Of a DNA stretch of 64,000 bases, positions 42,873 through 51,906 are shown one piece after another. The translations under genes were made by a program, and so were the position numbers. The notes beneath the pieces were generated by a model that saw only the letters and a list, made by a program, of their open reading frames with translations, was not told the DNA's origin and did not search any database. Numbering within the stretch: the stretch's first letter is position 1; each line of letters begins with the position of its first letter. Origin of the DNA: Gammaproteobacteria bacterium (lineage in GTDB: Bacteria; Pseudomonadota; Gammaproteobacteria; Steroidobacterales; Steroidobacteraceae); the NCBI GenBank assembly GCA_017577615.1, contig PKRE01000005.1, positions 124,001-188,000 of the forward strand, given 5' to 3'.

Positions 42873-44826
42873 GCAGATTTCGCCGTTCGGGCGCAAGCTC
42901 GCCTGGGTCATCAGCGGCTTGGTGCTGGCGATCCTTCCGCATGCGCCGCATCTTGCGCCCTGGACGCTCGTGCTGCTCGGCTTGGCAGTCGCCGCACGAA
43001 TCTTCGTCGAGGTTCAAGCGCGAGCTTTGCCACCCAAGTGGCTGCGCGTGCTCGTTGCCTTCTTTGCGCTGCTCGGCGTGCTATTCACGTACCGCACCTT
43101 GAACGGCATCGAAGCCGGCACGGCGCTGCTGGTCGTCATGGCGGGCATGAAGCTGCTCGAAACGCGCACTGTGCGCGACCTGACCGTCCTGGTTTTCCTC
43201 GGTTACTTCGCGTTGTTCGCCGGCTTCCTATATAACCAGGAGCTGCTGCGCCTGCCCTACATGCTCGCCACTGCCTGGCTGCTCACAGCCACTCTGATGC
43301 GGGTGCACCAATCGACACTCTCCATGCCTGCGCGCGAAGCTGCCGGGCTCACCGGCAAGATGGTCCTGCAGGCGCTGCCGCTAGCACTGCTGTTGTTTCT
43401 GTTCTTCCCGCGTCTGCCTGGGAATTTCTGGGCGATTCCTGCGCGCGCGCAGGCAAGCACGGGACTCGATGACGAGCTGTCGCCAGGAGATGTCTCCGAG
43501 CTCAGCATTTCGAGCGCGATTGCCTTTCGTGTGCGTTTCGACGGCCCGGCACCGCCGCCAAGCGAACGCTACTGGCGCGGCATCGTGCTGCACGACTTCG
43601 ACGGACGAACCTGGCGTCGTCCGATGCCTTTGTATATTCCGCAAATCGTCAGGCCCGTCGGAGAGCGCTACCGGTATCGCATCACACTCGAGCCGCATCA
43701 GCGGAACTGGATCTACGCGCTCGAGATGCCCACGCGCTGGCCGGACACGGCCGTGCGCACAGCGGATCTTCAGCTCGTCACACGACGGCATCCCATCGCC
43801 ACGCTCACCTCGTTCGACCTCGAGTCCTCCACCGCGTATGTCGTCGAAGCGCCGCTCCCCACTGCGATGCGCAACGTCGACCTGCGCTTGCCGGCCGGAA
43901 GGAATCCACGCTCGTTGCAGCTCGCCCGCGAGCTGCGTGCCTCCGTCGCCAGCGATGAGGCGTTCATCGAAGCCGTGCTGCGGATGTTTAGAGAGCAAGA
44001 GTACTTCTACACGCTCGAGCCGCCACGCCTCGAGCGCGACTCGATCGACGATTTCCTGTTCAACACGCGGCGTGGTTTTTGTGAGCACTTTGCGTCTGCT
44101 TTCACGGTGCTCGCGCGCGCCGCAGGCATTCCGGCACGTGTCGTCACGGGCTATCAGGGTGGCGAGTTCAATCCGCTAGGCGGCTACCTGATCGTGCGCC
44201 AATCCGACGCGCATGCTTGGTCGGAGGTGTGGCTCGATGGCAAAGGTTGGGTGCGCGTGGACCCGACTGCAGCGGTCGCGCCCGAACGGATAGAAAGAGG
44301 GCTCGATGCCGCCATGCCTGGCCACGAGCCCGTACCCGGACGCGTCCTGCGTAATCATCGCGTGCTATCGAACATTCGACTTGCGTGGGATGCGCTCAAT
44401 ACGTTCTGGAACGATCAGGTGATCGAGTTCGGTGAAACCCAACAACGCTGGCTGGCGGAGAGGATCGGCATCGAAAATCTCGGTGTGCGTCAGCTGGGGC
44501 TCGCGATCGCTCTTACGTTGGCACTCTTTTTCGCCGCGCTGGCGATGTATCTCGCGTGGCGGTTCCGTCCGCTCGAACGCGATCCGGTGCAGGCGGTATA
44601 TGCGGGACTGTGTCGCAAGCTCGCGCGCGCGAACCTCCCCAAGCGACCGCACGAAGGCCCGAACGATTACCTGAGCCGTGTTGCTGCCGCTCGCCCGCAG
44701 CTCGCGCGCGAGCTCCAGGAGATCCGCTCGATCTACACCGCGCTACGCTACGAGCCCGCACCGATGCTCGCACGCTTGAGCCGGTTGAAGTTCCTCGTGA
44801 ACCGCCTGCGAGTGACACGTACTTAG
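42850..44826 (+). CDS. tgpA: TgpA-like transmembrane transglutaminase (DUF3488)
   Basis: 658 residues. About five to six N-terminal helices (residues 15-190) precede a periplasmic transglutaminase-like domain with the triad C411 (RGFCEHFA), H455 (SDAHAWSEVW) and D471 (WVRVDPT). A further helix (about 555-575) and a cytoplasmic tail (DUF4129-like, about 590-655) end the protein. In Pseudomonas aeruginosa TgpA is essential and shows transglutaminase activity. It is encoded with MoxR and DUF58 genes, as here. The symbol is by similarity. Confidence 0.88.
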   Translation: MSAVLKLEQISPFGRKLAWVISGLVLAILPHAPHLAPWTLVLLGLAVAARIFVEVQARALPPKWLRVLVAFFALLGVLFTYRTLNGIEAGTALLVVMAGMKLLETRTVRDLTVLVFLGYFALFAGFLYNQELLRLPYMLATAWLLTATLMRVHQSTLSMPAREAAGLTGKMVLQALPLALLLFLFFPRLPGNFWAIPARAQASTGLDDELSPGDVSELSISSAIAFRVRFDGPAPPPSERYWRGIVLHDFDGRTWRRPMPLYIPQIVRPVGERYRYRITLEPHQRNWIYALEMPTRWPDTAVRTADLQLVTRRHPIATLTSFDLESSTAYVVEAPLPTAMRNVDLRLPAGRNPRSLQLARELRASVASDEAFIEAVLRMFREQEYFYTLEPPRLERDSIDDFLFNTRRGFCEHFASAFTVLARAAGIPARVVTGYQGGEFNPLGGYLIVRQSDAHAWSEVWLDGKGWVRVDPTAAVAPERIERGLDAAMPGHEPVPGRVLRNHRVLSNIRLAWDALNTFWNDQVIEFGETQQRWLAERIGIENLGVRQLGLAIALTLALFFAALAMYLAWRFRPLERDPVQAVYAGLCRKLARANLPKRPHEGPNDYLSRVAAARPQLARELQEIRSIYTALRYEPAPMLARLSRLKFLVNRLRVTRT

Positions 44827-44828
44827 CC

Positions 44829-45686
44829 GTGCTGGCGTTCGTTCTCATCATCGCGCTCGCGCTCCTCGCCGCGCTGTGGTTCATGATCGCACCCGTGCTG
44901 CGCCGTCGCCGCCGGCTCGCCTGGAGCCGCCAGCCCGTCCCCCCGCAATGGCCCGAGTGGCTGCGCTCGCACATGCCGTTTTACGAGTCCATGCCGCGAG
45001 AGCTGCGCGAACGCATGCATCGGCTCATGCTCATCTTCCTGCGTGAGAAATCCTTTGTCGGCTGCAACGGGCTCATCGTTACCGATGAGATGCGAGTCGT
45101 CATCGCAGCCTATGCATGTCTATTGGTCGTAAACCGGCCTGGCGTGCCGAGGACGCATTTCTACGACGACCTGATGTCGATTCTCGTTTATCCGACTGCC
45201 TTCATCGTGCACGAGCGCGAAGAAGAGGACTGGATTGTCACGGAGGGCCATCGGGTGCTAGCCGGTCAGGCGTGGGATGCCCGACGCATCATCTTGTCGT
45301 GGGAGGACGTGCGCGAGGGCGTCAGCGAGCACGAGAACGTCGTGCTGCATGAGTTTGCGCATTACCTCGACATGGAGGACGAGACGATGGACGGCGCACC
45401 CGGACTTGGCAGCGCAGCTGCTTACGAGGAATGGTCGCAGACGTTCTGGGACGAATACGAGCAGCTTTGCGACGACGTGGACGCGGGCCGTGAGACCCTC
45501 CTTGACCCGTACGCCACCACAGAGCCTGCGGAGTTCTTCGCGGTCGCCACGGAAACCTTTTTCCATCAGCCCGGCGCGCTCCGCGAGGCGCACCCAAGGC
45601 TGTACGAGCAGCTCATGAAGTACTACCGGCTGGATCCGGCAAGCTGGATCGGCGGGCACGAGGCCGGGGGCTCAGGGCACGGGTGA
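44829..45686 (+). CDS. mtfA: MtfA-like zinc peptidase
   Basis: 285 residues. A hydrophobic N-terminus (about 2-22) leads to an MtfA domain with PEWLRSHMPFYESMP and the zinc motif HEFAHYLD (H174, E175, H178), followed by DETMDGAPGL. E. coli MtfA (Mlc titration factor A) is a cytoplasmic aminopeptidase that sequesters Mlc; the N-terminal helix here suggests a membrane-bound relative. The GTG start at 44829, 2 bases after the TgpA stop, is chosen because the helix begins there; no strong Shine-Dalgarno is seen. It converges with the UMF1 gene after only 5 bases. Confidence 0.88.
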   Translation: MLAFVLIIALALLAALWFMIAPVLRRRRRLAWSRQPVPPQWPEWLRSHMPFYESMPRELRERMHRLMLIFLREKSFVGCNGLIVTDEMRVVIAAYACLLVVNRPGVPRTHFYDDLMSILVYPTAFIVHEREEEDWIVTEGHRVLAGQAWDARRIILSWEDVREGVSEHENVVLHEFAHYLDMEDETMDGAPGLGSAAAYEEWSQTFWDEYEQLCDDVDAGRETLLDPYATTEPAEFFAVATETFFHQPGALREAHPRLYEQLMKYYRLDPASWIGGHEAGGSGHG

Positions 45687-45691
45687 CGTAG

Positions 45692-47014
45692 CTAATGCGC
45701 GCTCGTTCCAGCGCGCTCTCCGCCCTCACCCTCGACAGTGACTTGTCGCGTCGAATATCGCAGCAACGCGGCGCCTGCGACGAAGAGGATTACGATCGAG
45801 AGAATCGCCAGCCGCGAGCTGTTGGTGAGCAACGCCGTCGTCCCCACGAGTAACGGCCCGAGCACCGCCGCAAACTTACCCATCATGTTGTAGAAGCCGT
45901 AGAACTCGCCCGAACGCTCGGGCGGAATCAGCCGCCCGTAATAGGAGCGACTCAGTGCCTGGATGCCGCCCTGCACGCAGCCGATGGCAATCGCCATGAT
46001 GAAGAACTCGATGTCCGTCGTGAGCTGAGTCGCGTAGATCGTCACGAGCGTATAGACACCGATACAGATGAAGATGCCGACGAGCGGGCTGATGCGTTGA
46101 CCGAGCCACCCGAACAGCAGGGAGGCCGGAAAGCCGATGAACTGCACCAGCAGGATAGCCTGAATCAGGCGCGAGGTGGTCAGCCCCAGCGACATGCCGT
46201 AGTCGACCGCCATCTTCTGAATGGTGTTCACGCCGTCGATGTACAACCAGTACGACAGCAGAAACAGCCACACGCCACGATAGCGGCGTATCTCACGAAA
46301 GGTGCGTGCCAGCTCGGAGAAGCTTTCTCGTGCAAGCGAGACAGAGAAGAGCTGCGGCACAGCTCCTCGTATCGAGGCGCGCTCCTTCACCCACAGGAAT
46401 GTCGGAATCGAGAACAGCGCCCACCACAGCGCCACCGAGACGAACGACGCTTTGACCGCGGCAGTGGCATCCTGCAGACCGAATGTGGCCGGATCCAGCG
46501 TCATCCAAACATTGATGACGAGCAGCGCACCGCCGCCGAGATACCCACAGGCATAACCCAACCCGGATACGGCATCCATGCGCTCGCGCGGTGCGACGTC
46601 GATGAGCAGCGAATCGTAGAAGATGATGCCGCCCCAAAAGCCGATCGATGCGAGCGCGAACAGCAATGCAGCCCAGGGCCATGCGCCGTGTCCCACCAGA
46701 CTCAAGGCGCCCGTGGCCAGCACGCCGAGAATCGTGAACACGAGCAAGAAGCGCAAGCGGGCGCCGCCATGATCGCCGATGGTGCCGAGCAGCGGTGCCA
46801 TGATCGCGAGGAGGAAGCTCGCTGCGCCGTTGGTGATACCGAGCCAGAACGTGCTTTCCTGCACCGAGACGTCCGCGCTCCAGTACTGTTTGAAGAACAC
46901 CGGGAAGAACGCGACCATGACGGTGGTCGCAAACGCTGAGTTGGCCCAATCGTAGAAGGCCCAGCCGATGATCGGCTTGCGCAAGGATGCAGCGGTCAAG
47001 GTCGATGCGCTCAC
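45692..47014 (-). CDS. UMF1-family major facilitator transporter
   Basis: 440 residues with twelve hydrophobic segments. The N-terminus WAFYDWANSAFATTVMVAFFP and the internal FYDSLLIDVAPRERMDAVSG and GCVQGGIQALSRSYYGRLIPPE blocks fit the UMF1/Atg22-like subfamily of the MFS. It lies in the inner membrane; substrates of bacterial members are mostly unknown. The start ATG overlaps the prfC stop as ATGA, which is an uncommon partner and suggests coupled expression. Confidence 0.88.
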   Translation of the reverse strand: MSASTLTAASLRKPIIGWAFYDWANSAFATTVMVAFFPVFFKQYWSADVSVQESTFWLGITNGAASFLLAIMAPLLGTIGDHGGARLRFLLVFTILGVLATGALSLVGHGAWPWAALLFALASIGFWGGIIFYDSLLIDVAPRERMDAVSGLGYACGYLGGGALLVINVWMTLDPATFGLQDATAAVKASFVSVALWWALFSIPTFLWVKERASIRGAVPQLFSVSLARESFSELARTFREIRRYRGVWLFLLSYWLYIDGVNTIQKMAVDYGMSLGLTTSRLIQAILLVQFIGFPASLLFGWLGQRISPLVGIFICIGVYTLVTIYATQLTTDIEFFIMAIAIGCVQGGIQALSRSYYGRLIPPERSGEFYGFYNMMGKFAAVLGPLLVGTTALLTNSSRLAILSIVILFVAGAALLRYSTRQVTVEGEGGERAGTSAH

Positions 47015-48606
47015 GCCGCAGCCGCCAGGTGCTCACGAGTCTCGCGAAACTCGATATCCGGCCAGCGCTCCATCGTGAGCTGCAGGTTGACCCGCGTCGG
47101 AGCCAGATACACGAGCGCGCCGGCGTGATCGACAGCCAGGTTCTCGTACGCCTTCGTGCGAAACTCCTCGAGCTTCTTGGCATCGTTGCCGTAGATCCAG
47201 CGCGCAGTGAACACCTCGACGTTCTCGAATGACGCCTGCACCCCGTACTCGTCCTGCAAACGGAAGGCCACCACGTCGAACTGCAGCTGTCCGACCGCGC
47301 CCAGGATGAGGTCGTTGTTGCGCAGGGGTCGAAAGACCTGCGTGGCGCCTTCCTCGCACAGCTGGTTGAGCCCTTTCTGCAGCGCCTTCATGCGCAGAGG
47401 GTCGCGCAGCACGACGCGACGAAACAGCTCGGGCGCGAAGTTCGGAATCCCGGTGAACATGATCGACTCGCCTTCGGTGAAGGTGTCGCCGATGTTGATC
47501 GTACCGTGATTGTGCAACCCTACGATGTCGCCCGCATACGCCTCATCCGTGTGCTGGCGGTCGGACGCGAGAAACGTGACTGCATCGCTGATCCGCATTT
47601 CCTTGCCGAGCCGGACGTGAAAAAGCCGCATTCCCTTCGTGTACTTGCCGGAGCAAATGCGCATGAACGCGATGCGGTCGCGATGTCCCGGATCCATGTT
47701 CGCCTGGATTTTGAACACGAAGCCCGTCAGCTTCTCCTCATTTGGCTGCACCGTCCGAGTCGTGGTCTCCCGCGGCTGCGGCCCTGGCGCATGCTTGACG
47801 AACGCCGCGAGCAGCTCGCTCACTCCGAAGTTGTTGATGGCCGAGCCGAAGAAAACGGGCGTCTGCTTGCCGCGCAAGTACTGCTCCACATCGAAGCGCG
47901 GCGCTGCGCCGCTCACGAGCTCGATCTCCTCGCGAAAAGCTGTCGCACGCTCGCCCAGAAACGCCTCCGCTTCCTTGCTCATCAGGCGATCGATGTGAGT
48001 GCGTGTCCCGACACGTCCCTTCTCGCCAGGCTGATAGACGTAGATACGATCCTCGAGCAAGTGATAGATGCCTCGCAGATCGCGGCCCATCCCGATGGGC
48101 CAGGTCACGGGCGCGCACTGAATCTTCAAGATCTTCTCGATCTCGTCGAGCAGCTCCATCGGCTCGCGCCCCTCGCGGTCGAGCTTGTTGATGAAGGTCA
48201 TGATGGGCGTATCGCGTAATCGGCAGACCTCCATCAGCTTGATCGTGCGCTGCTCGACACCCTTGGCACAGTCGATGACCATGAGGGCCGAATCGACGGC
48301 GGTCAACGTGCGGTAGGTATCTTCGGAGAAGTCTTCGTGACCGGGCGTATCAAGCAAGTTGACCATGCACCCCGCGTACGGGAACTGCATGACTGACGAG
48401 GTCACAGAGATGCCGCGTTGCTGCTCGAGTCGCATCCAGTCGGAAGTGGCGTGCCGCGCGGCCTTGCGGCCCTTCACTGCTCCGGCAAGCTGAATGGCGC
48501 CGCCGAAGAGGAGCAGCTTCTCCGTTAGCGTTGTCTTACCGGCGTCCGGATGGGAGATGATGGCGAACGTGCGCCGGCGAGCGATTTCGTCTTGAAGCGC
48601 AGACAT
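47011..48606 (-). CDS. prfC: Peptide chain release factor 3
   Basis: 531 residues. The GTPase recycles RF1/RF2 from the ribosome. G1 SHPDAGKTTLTEK, G2 RGISVTSSVMQF, G3 DTPGHEDFSEDTYR and G4 NKLDRE are all intact. The ATG at 48606 gives MSALQDEIARRRTFAIISHPD, the RF3 N-terminus; the frame stays open to 48696. A possible -10 box (TACAAT) lies 36 bases upstream. It is followed by the UMF1 gene with an ATGA overlap. Confidence 0.97.
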   Translation of the reverse strand: MSALQDEIARRRTFAIISHPDAGKTTLTEKLLLFGGAIQLAGAVKGRKAARHATSDWMRLEQQRGISVTSSVMQFPYAGCMVNLLDTPGHEDFSEDTYRTLTAVDSALMVIDCAKGVEQRTIKLMEVCRLRDTPIMTFINKLDREGREPMELLDEIEKILKIQCAPVTWPIGMGRDLRGIYHLLEDRIYVYQPGEKGRVGTRTHIDRLMSKEAEAFLGERATAFREEIELVSGAAPRFDVEQYLRGKQTPVFFGSAINNFGVSELLAAFVKHAPGPQPRETTTRTVQPNEEKLTGFVFKIQANMDPGHRDRIAFMRICSGKYTKGMRLFHVRLGKEMRISDAVTFLASDRQHTDEAYAGDIVGLHNHGTINIGDTFTEGESIMFTGIPNFAPELFRRVVLRDPLRMKALQKGLNQLCEEGATQVFRPLRNNDLILGAVGQLQFDVVAFRLQDEYGVQASFENVEVFTARWIYGNDAKKLEEFRTKAYENLAVDHAGALVYLAPTRVNLQLTMERWPDIEFRETREHLAAAA

Positions 48607-48641
48607 CGAAGGAGACGTTCGGGAATAGAAGAAAGCGGACG

Positions 48642-48647
48642 ATTGTA
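48642..48647 (-). promoter_or_regulatory. Possible prfC -10 element
   Basis: TACAAT on the minus strand (48647-48642) matches five of six -10 bases and would start a transcript near 48635, about 29 bases before the prfC ATG. No convincing -35 was found. Confidence 0.3.
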
Positions 48648-48769
48648 CACGCTGCGAGAGAAGAGCTGGGGCGAGACGATCGCGAGAAGCCGCCACGCAG
48701 CCGACAAGCTGCCGCGATGTGTCCGCTCACGAGGCGACGTTCTTCCAGGGAGCGCTTTCGCAGCAGCTA

Positions 48770-49252
48770 TCAAGGCTGCAAGCTGAGCTTGTACACCAGC
48801 GCGTCTTCCCGGCCGCCCTCAGCCTGATAGTACCCTTTGCGCGTGCCAATCTGGGTGAAGCCGAGCGAGACGTAGAGCGCGATCGCAACAGGATTGGACG
48901 GGCGCACTTCCAGGAACACCTCGTGCACCCGCTCGGCACGTGCGCGCTCGAGCAGGTACTGCATGAGCTTGCGCCCTATGCCGCGTCCTCGCAGGTCGGC
49001 CCGTATGCAGATGTTCAGGATGTGAGCCTCGCCGGCGCCGTAGGACATGATCCCGTAGCCGCCCACCTGCCCGTCCACTTCAACGACGCGGCAGAAGTAA
49101 CCGACCCGGATGCAGTCCCGAAAGACCCCCTCGCTCCACGGGAAGGGATACGAGGCGCGCTCGACCGCGATGACGCTGGGCACATCTGCCTGCGTCATCG
49201 GACGAAAGCGGAACGCCGGGTCCCCGCTCTGAGATGTGAGCTCGGCGCTCAT
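48770..49252 (-). CDS. rimI: Ribosomal protein S18-alanine N-acetyltransferase RimI
   Basis: 160 residues, a GNAT-fold acetyltransferase. ERASYPFPWSEGVFRDCI, the acetyl-CoA loop RGRGIGRKL, and the terminal EVRPSNPVAIALYVSLGFTQ block with GYY match RimI, which acetylates the N-terminal Ala of S18 (rpsR is also in this window). The ATG at 49252 overlaps the UDG stop as ATGA; a frame from 49312 adds 20 residues inside the UDG gene. It ends about 160 bases before prfC. Confidence 0.92.
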   Translation of the reverse strand: MSAELTSQSGDPAFRFRPMTQADVPSVIAVERASYPFPWSEGVFRDCIRVGYFCRVVEVDGQVGGYGIMSYGAGEAHILNICIRADLRGRGIGRKLMQYLLERARAERVHEVFLEVRPSNPVAIALYVSLGFTQIGTRKGYYQAEGGREDALVYKLSLQP

Positions 49253-50010
49253 GGCACGGCATCGCCCAGCAGGCTCTCGTACGTCCGCACCGCAAGCATG
49301 AGATCGCTCCACGCCTTGCGCTTCTCGCCAGGGCTCCTCAGCAAGTACGCGGGATGATACGTGACGACCATTGGACGGCCGCCTGCGATCCGATGTACCC
49401 GACCTCGAAGCTTACCGATCGGTGTGTCCGTCTGAAGCAGGGTTTGTGCGGCTATGCGACCGACGCACAGAATGAGCTTGGGATCGACGAGCTCGATCTG
49501 ACGAAAGAGGTACGGCAGGCAAGCCCGTGCCTCCTCTGGTCGTGGATCGCGATTGTTCGGCGGACGCGATTTCAGGATGTTGGCAATGAAGACTTGCTCG
49601 CGCCGGAAGCCGATTGCTTTCAACATGGCGTTGAGCAGCTGGCCGGCCCGACCCACAAAGGGCTCGCCCTGGCGGTCCTCGTCCGCACCGGGCGCCTCGC
49701 CGATCACCATCCAGGCAGCCTGCCGATTCCCGACGCCGAAAACCGCTTGCGTGCGTGTGGCGTGCAACGGGCAAAGCGTGCAATTGCGCACGCGCGCTTC
49801 CAGCTCGTCCCACGAGAGCGTGCTGACGTCCGAGGAGGACGGCTCGAGCCGCGGCGCCGATTCCTCGAGCTCGATTGTCGGAGGCCTGCTTGGCTCGACC
49901 TTCGTCGTCTCCTCGTCGCTGAACGGCGCGTCAGTCGTGGGCGAACGATCGCGACGCATCCACACGTCGATGTCGAGCGCGCGCAAATAGGCGAGCGTAC
50001 GTGGCGTCAC
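49249..50010 (-). CDS. Family 4-type uracil-DNA glycosylase, one cluster cysteine replaced
   Basis: 253 residues. An N-terminal extension (about 20-65, Pro/Ser/Glu-rich) leads to the UDG domain with C77 and C80 (RNCTLCP), GEAPGADEDRQGEPFVGRAG (uracil pocket and catalytic region), C164 and YHPAYLLR. Family 4 enzymes hold a [4Fe-4S] cluster with four cysteines. The third should lie 16 residues before the fourth, at position 148, but here it is Ser (codon on the minus strand 49569-49567). Start GTG at 50010 overlaps the pssA stop as GTGA; a GTG at 50046 is less likely. It removes uracil from DNA. Confidence 0.9.
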   Translation of the reverse strand: MTPRTLAYLRALDIDVWMRRDRSPTTDAPFSDEETTKVEPSRPPTIELEESAPRLEPSSSDVSTLSWDELEARVRNCTLCPLHATRTQAVFGVGNRQAAWMVIGEAPGADEDRQGEPFVGRAGQLLNAMLKAIGFRREQVFIANILKSRPPNNRDPRPEEARACLPYLFRQIELVDPKLILCVGRIAAQTLLQTDTPIGKLRGRVHRIAGGRPMVVTYHPAYLLRSPGEKRKAWSDLMLAVRTYESLLGDAVP

Positions 50011-50786
50011 TTGGCTACCCTGTGCTTGCGCTTGAGCTTGCGCCACACCCAGTACGAGGGCGCGGAGGCCGCATAGGCCGCAAATAGCGTAAACAGCGAT
50101 TCCGGCGCGAGCGAGACGACGACGAAGACCAGCGGAATCGCCGCGATGTACACCCAGCGGATGCGTCCGCGGATGTCGATCTCCTTACCGCTCCAGTAGG
50201 AGAACTTGCTCACCATCAATGCGCCGACGACGATCGTGATCAGAAATGCAAGAACGAGAACGGGCAAACCCCTGATGTCGAACTTACTCACCACCCAGAC
50301 GAAGCCCGCCACCGTGCCTGCCGCCGACGGGCTCGGCAAGCCCTCGAAGTAACGCTTGTCCACCACCGCGGTTCGCGAATTGAAGCGCGCCAAGCGCAAG
50401 CCGGCCGCAACCGCGTAGAAGAACGCCGCGAGCCAGCCGAAGCGAAACCAGAACTGACCGTAATCGGCGATGCGCTCGATGCCCCACTGATACATGACGA
50501 TCGCGGGTGCCAGCCCGAACGCCACCATGTCGCACAGGCTGTCGTACTCCTTGCCGAAATCGCTCTGCGTCTTCGTCCAGCGCGCCACGCGCCCATCGAG
50601 ACCATCGAAGAGCATCGCGACAAAGACACCGATCCCGGCACGCGAGAAATTCCCGTCGATCGCCGCCACGATGGCGTAGAAGCCGCCGAAGAGGGTACCG
50701 GTGGTGAACAGGTTCGGAAGCCAATACACCCCACGCGATCGCGGCTCGTCGTCCGGTAAACTCTCCGTTTGATAATCGGTCGCCAT
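50007..50786 (-). CDS. pssA: CDP-diacylglycerol-serine O-phosphatidyltransferase
   Basis: 259 residues, membrane-bound (type II) enzyme that makes phosphatidylserine, precursor of phosphatidylethanolamine. The CDP-alcohol motif is complete: D64, G65, A68, R69, G78, D82, D86. About seven to eight hydrophobic segments are present. The basic C-terminus (WRKLKRKHRVAK) is cytoplasmic. E. coli PssA is of a different, peripheral type, whereas this form is common in many other bacteria. It is followed by the UDG gene with a 4-base overlap. Confidence 0.93.
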   Translation of the reverse strand: MATDYQTESLPDDEPRSRGVYWLPNLFTTGTLFGGFYAIVAAIDGNFSRAGIGVFVAMLFDGLDGRVARWTKTQSDFGKEYDSLCDMVAFGLAPAIVMYQWGIERIADYGQFWFRFGWLAAFFYAVAAGLRLARFNSRTAVVDKRYFEGLPSPSAAGTVAGFVWVVSKFDIRGLPVLVLAFLITIVVGALMVSKFSYWSGKEIDIRGRIRWVYIAAIPLVFVVVSLAPESLFTLFAAYAASAPSYWVWRKLKRKHRVAK

Positions 50787-50997
50787 GTTCGCTCGTGGAC
50801 TGTGAGGTTCGCGCAGGGGAAGCGAGCGGCAGTAAGCCGGTGTGCGTTCGTCGTCGGCACCCGCAGAACTACGCTACCCGGGCCACGCCGGCATGATAGT
50901 TGGCCTGATACGAAGCCGCCAAGCTGACGAGCGCGCCATCTCGTGTGAAACGCTTCACGGCACGGGACGAGCTCGGAAAGCACGATGCGCGCCAATT

Positions 50998-51573
50998 ATG
51001 AACCTAACTCGTCGCACGCTCCCTTGTTTCCTCTGCTTGCTGCTGACAATCGGCCTGTCGGCTCGTGCCGATCAGCACCAAGACCCAGAGCTGGGCAGGC
51101 TGCTGCGCCAGGCGCTCGAGGCTGGGGAATGTTTCGAGGACAAATTCGCCGAGCAGGTCTGGCGCGCGGCGATGGAGCCAAAGCTCATCAAGCGAGTGCC
51201 TGATCCGCACGAGCGGGAGCAGATTCTGCATCACGTGTATTGCGAGGCGAGGCGCCTCAAGCTGCCGCCCGGTCTCGTGATGGCCGTGATCGAGGTCGAA
51301 AGCAACTTCGACCGTTGGGCTGTTTCCTCCGCGGGCGCTGTTGGCCTCATGCAGATCATGCCGTTCTGGCCACGGCAGCTCGGCATGACGAATCAAGAGC
51401 TCGTTCGCATCCCGCAGAACATTCGCATGGGCTGCACGATTCTGCGGTTCTATCTCGACCGCGAGAACGGTGACTACAGACGCGCGCTGGCACGCTACAA
51501 CGGCAGCGTAGGGCGACGAGCGTATCCCGATCTCGTGCTCTCGCGCCTAGCCGAGCGCTGGCACTTCAACTGA
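50998..51573 (+). CDS. Short lytic transglycosylase (SLT, GH23)
   Basis: 191 residues. A signal peptide (about 1-24) is followed by a short helical segment and an SLT domain with catalytic Glu101 in EVESNFDRWAVSS and the GAVGLMQIMP block, then LGMTNQELVRIPQNIRMGCTI. It cleaves the MurNAc-GlcNAc bond in peptidoglycan in the periplasm with anhydro-MurNAc formation. The ATG at 50998 is favoured because the signal peptide begins there. It converges with the acylphosphatase gene. Confidence 0.9.
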   Translation: MNLTRRTLPCFLCLLLTIGLSARADQHQDPELGRLLRQALEAGECFEDKFAEQVWRAAMEPKLIKRVPDPHEREQILHHVYCEARRLKLPPGLVMAVIEVESNFDRWAVSSAGAVGLMQIMPFWPRQLGMTNQELVRIPQNIRMGCTILRFYLDRENGDYRRALARYNGSVGRRAYPDLVLSRLAERWHFN

Positions 51574-51592
51574 CGTCCGTCGCGAACGTCGC

Positions 51593-51880
51593 TCAACCGG
51601 TGCTGAATCCTTCCGGCACACCGCCGAGCGCCTCGATATCGACCTCGAGCACTTCCACGTGCGTCACCCGTGCTGCAGATGGACCCTCCCACAGCCAATC
51701 GATCAGCGCTTGCACCGCTTGCGGCTTTCCGACCGCGAGCACTTCGACACGACCGTCCGGCAAGTTCTTGGCATAGCCCACGCAGCCAAGCTCCAATGCC
51801 TTCTGACGTGTCGAGCCGCGATAGAAAACGCCTTGCACACGACCGGAAACGAAAGAGCGTCGAGCAACGATCTCGGACAT
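51593..51880 (-). CDS. acyP: Acylphosphatase
   Basis: 95 residues. The two catalytic residues are in place: Arg21 (GRVQGVFYR) and Asn39 (YAKNLPDG). The enzyme hydrolyses acyl phosphates in the cytoplasm. The ATG at 51880 is preferred; a GTG three codons upstream (51889) is possible. It lies 26 bases after the DUF4398 lipoprotein gene and points in the same direction, which suggests one transcript. It converges with the SLT gene over 19 bases. Confidence 0.94.
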   Translation of the reverse strand: MSEIVARRSFVSGRVQGVFYRGSTRQKALELGCVGYAKNLPDGRVEVLAVGKPQAVQALIDWLWEGPSAARVTHVEVLEVDIEALGGVPEGFSTG

Positions 51881-51906
51881 GCGAAGCACCGTGGAAAGCT
51901 GGGGGA

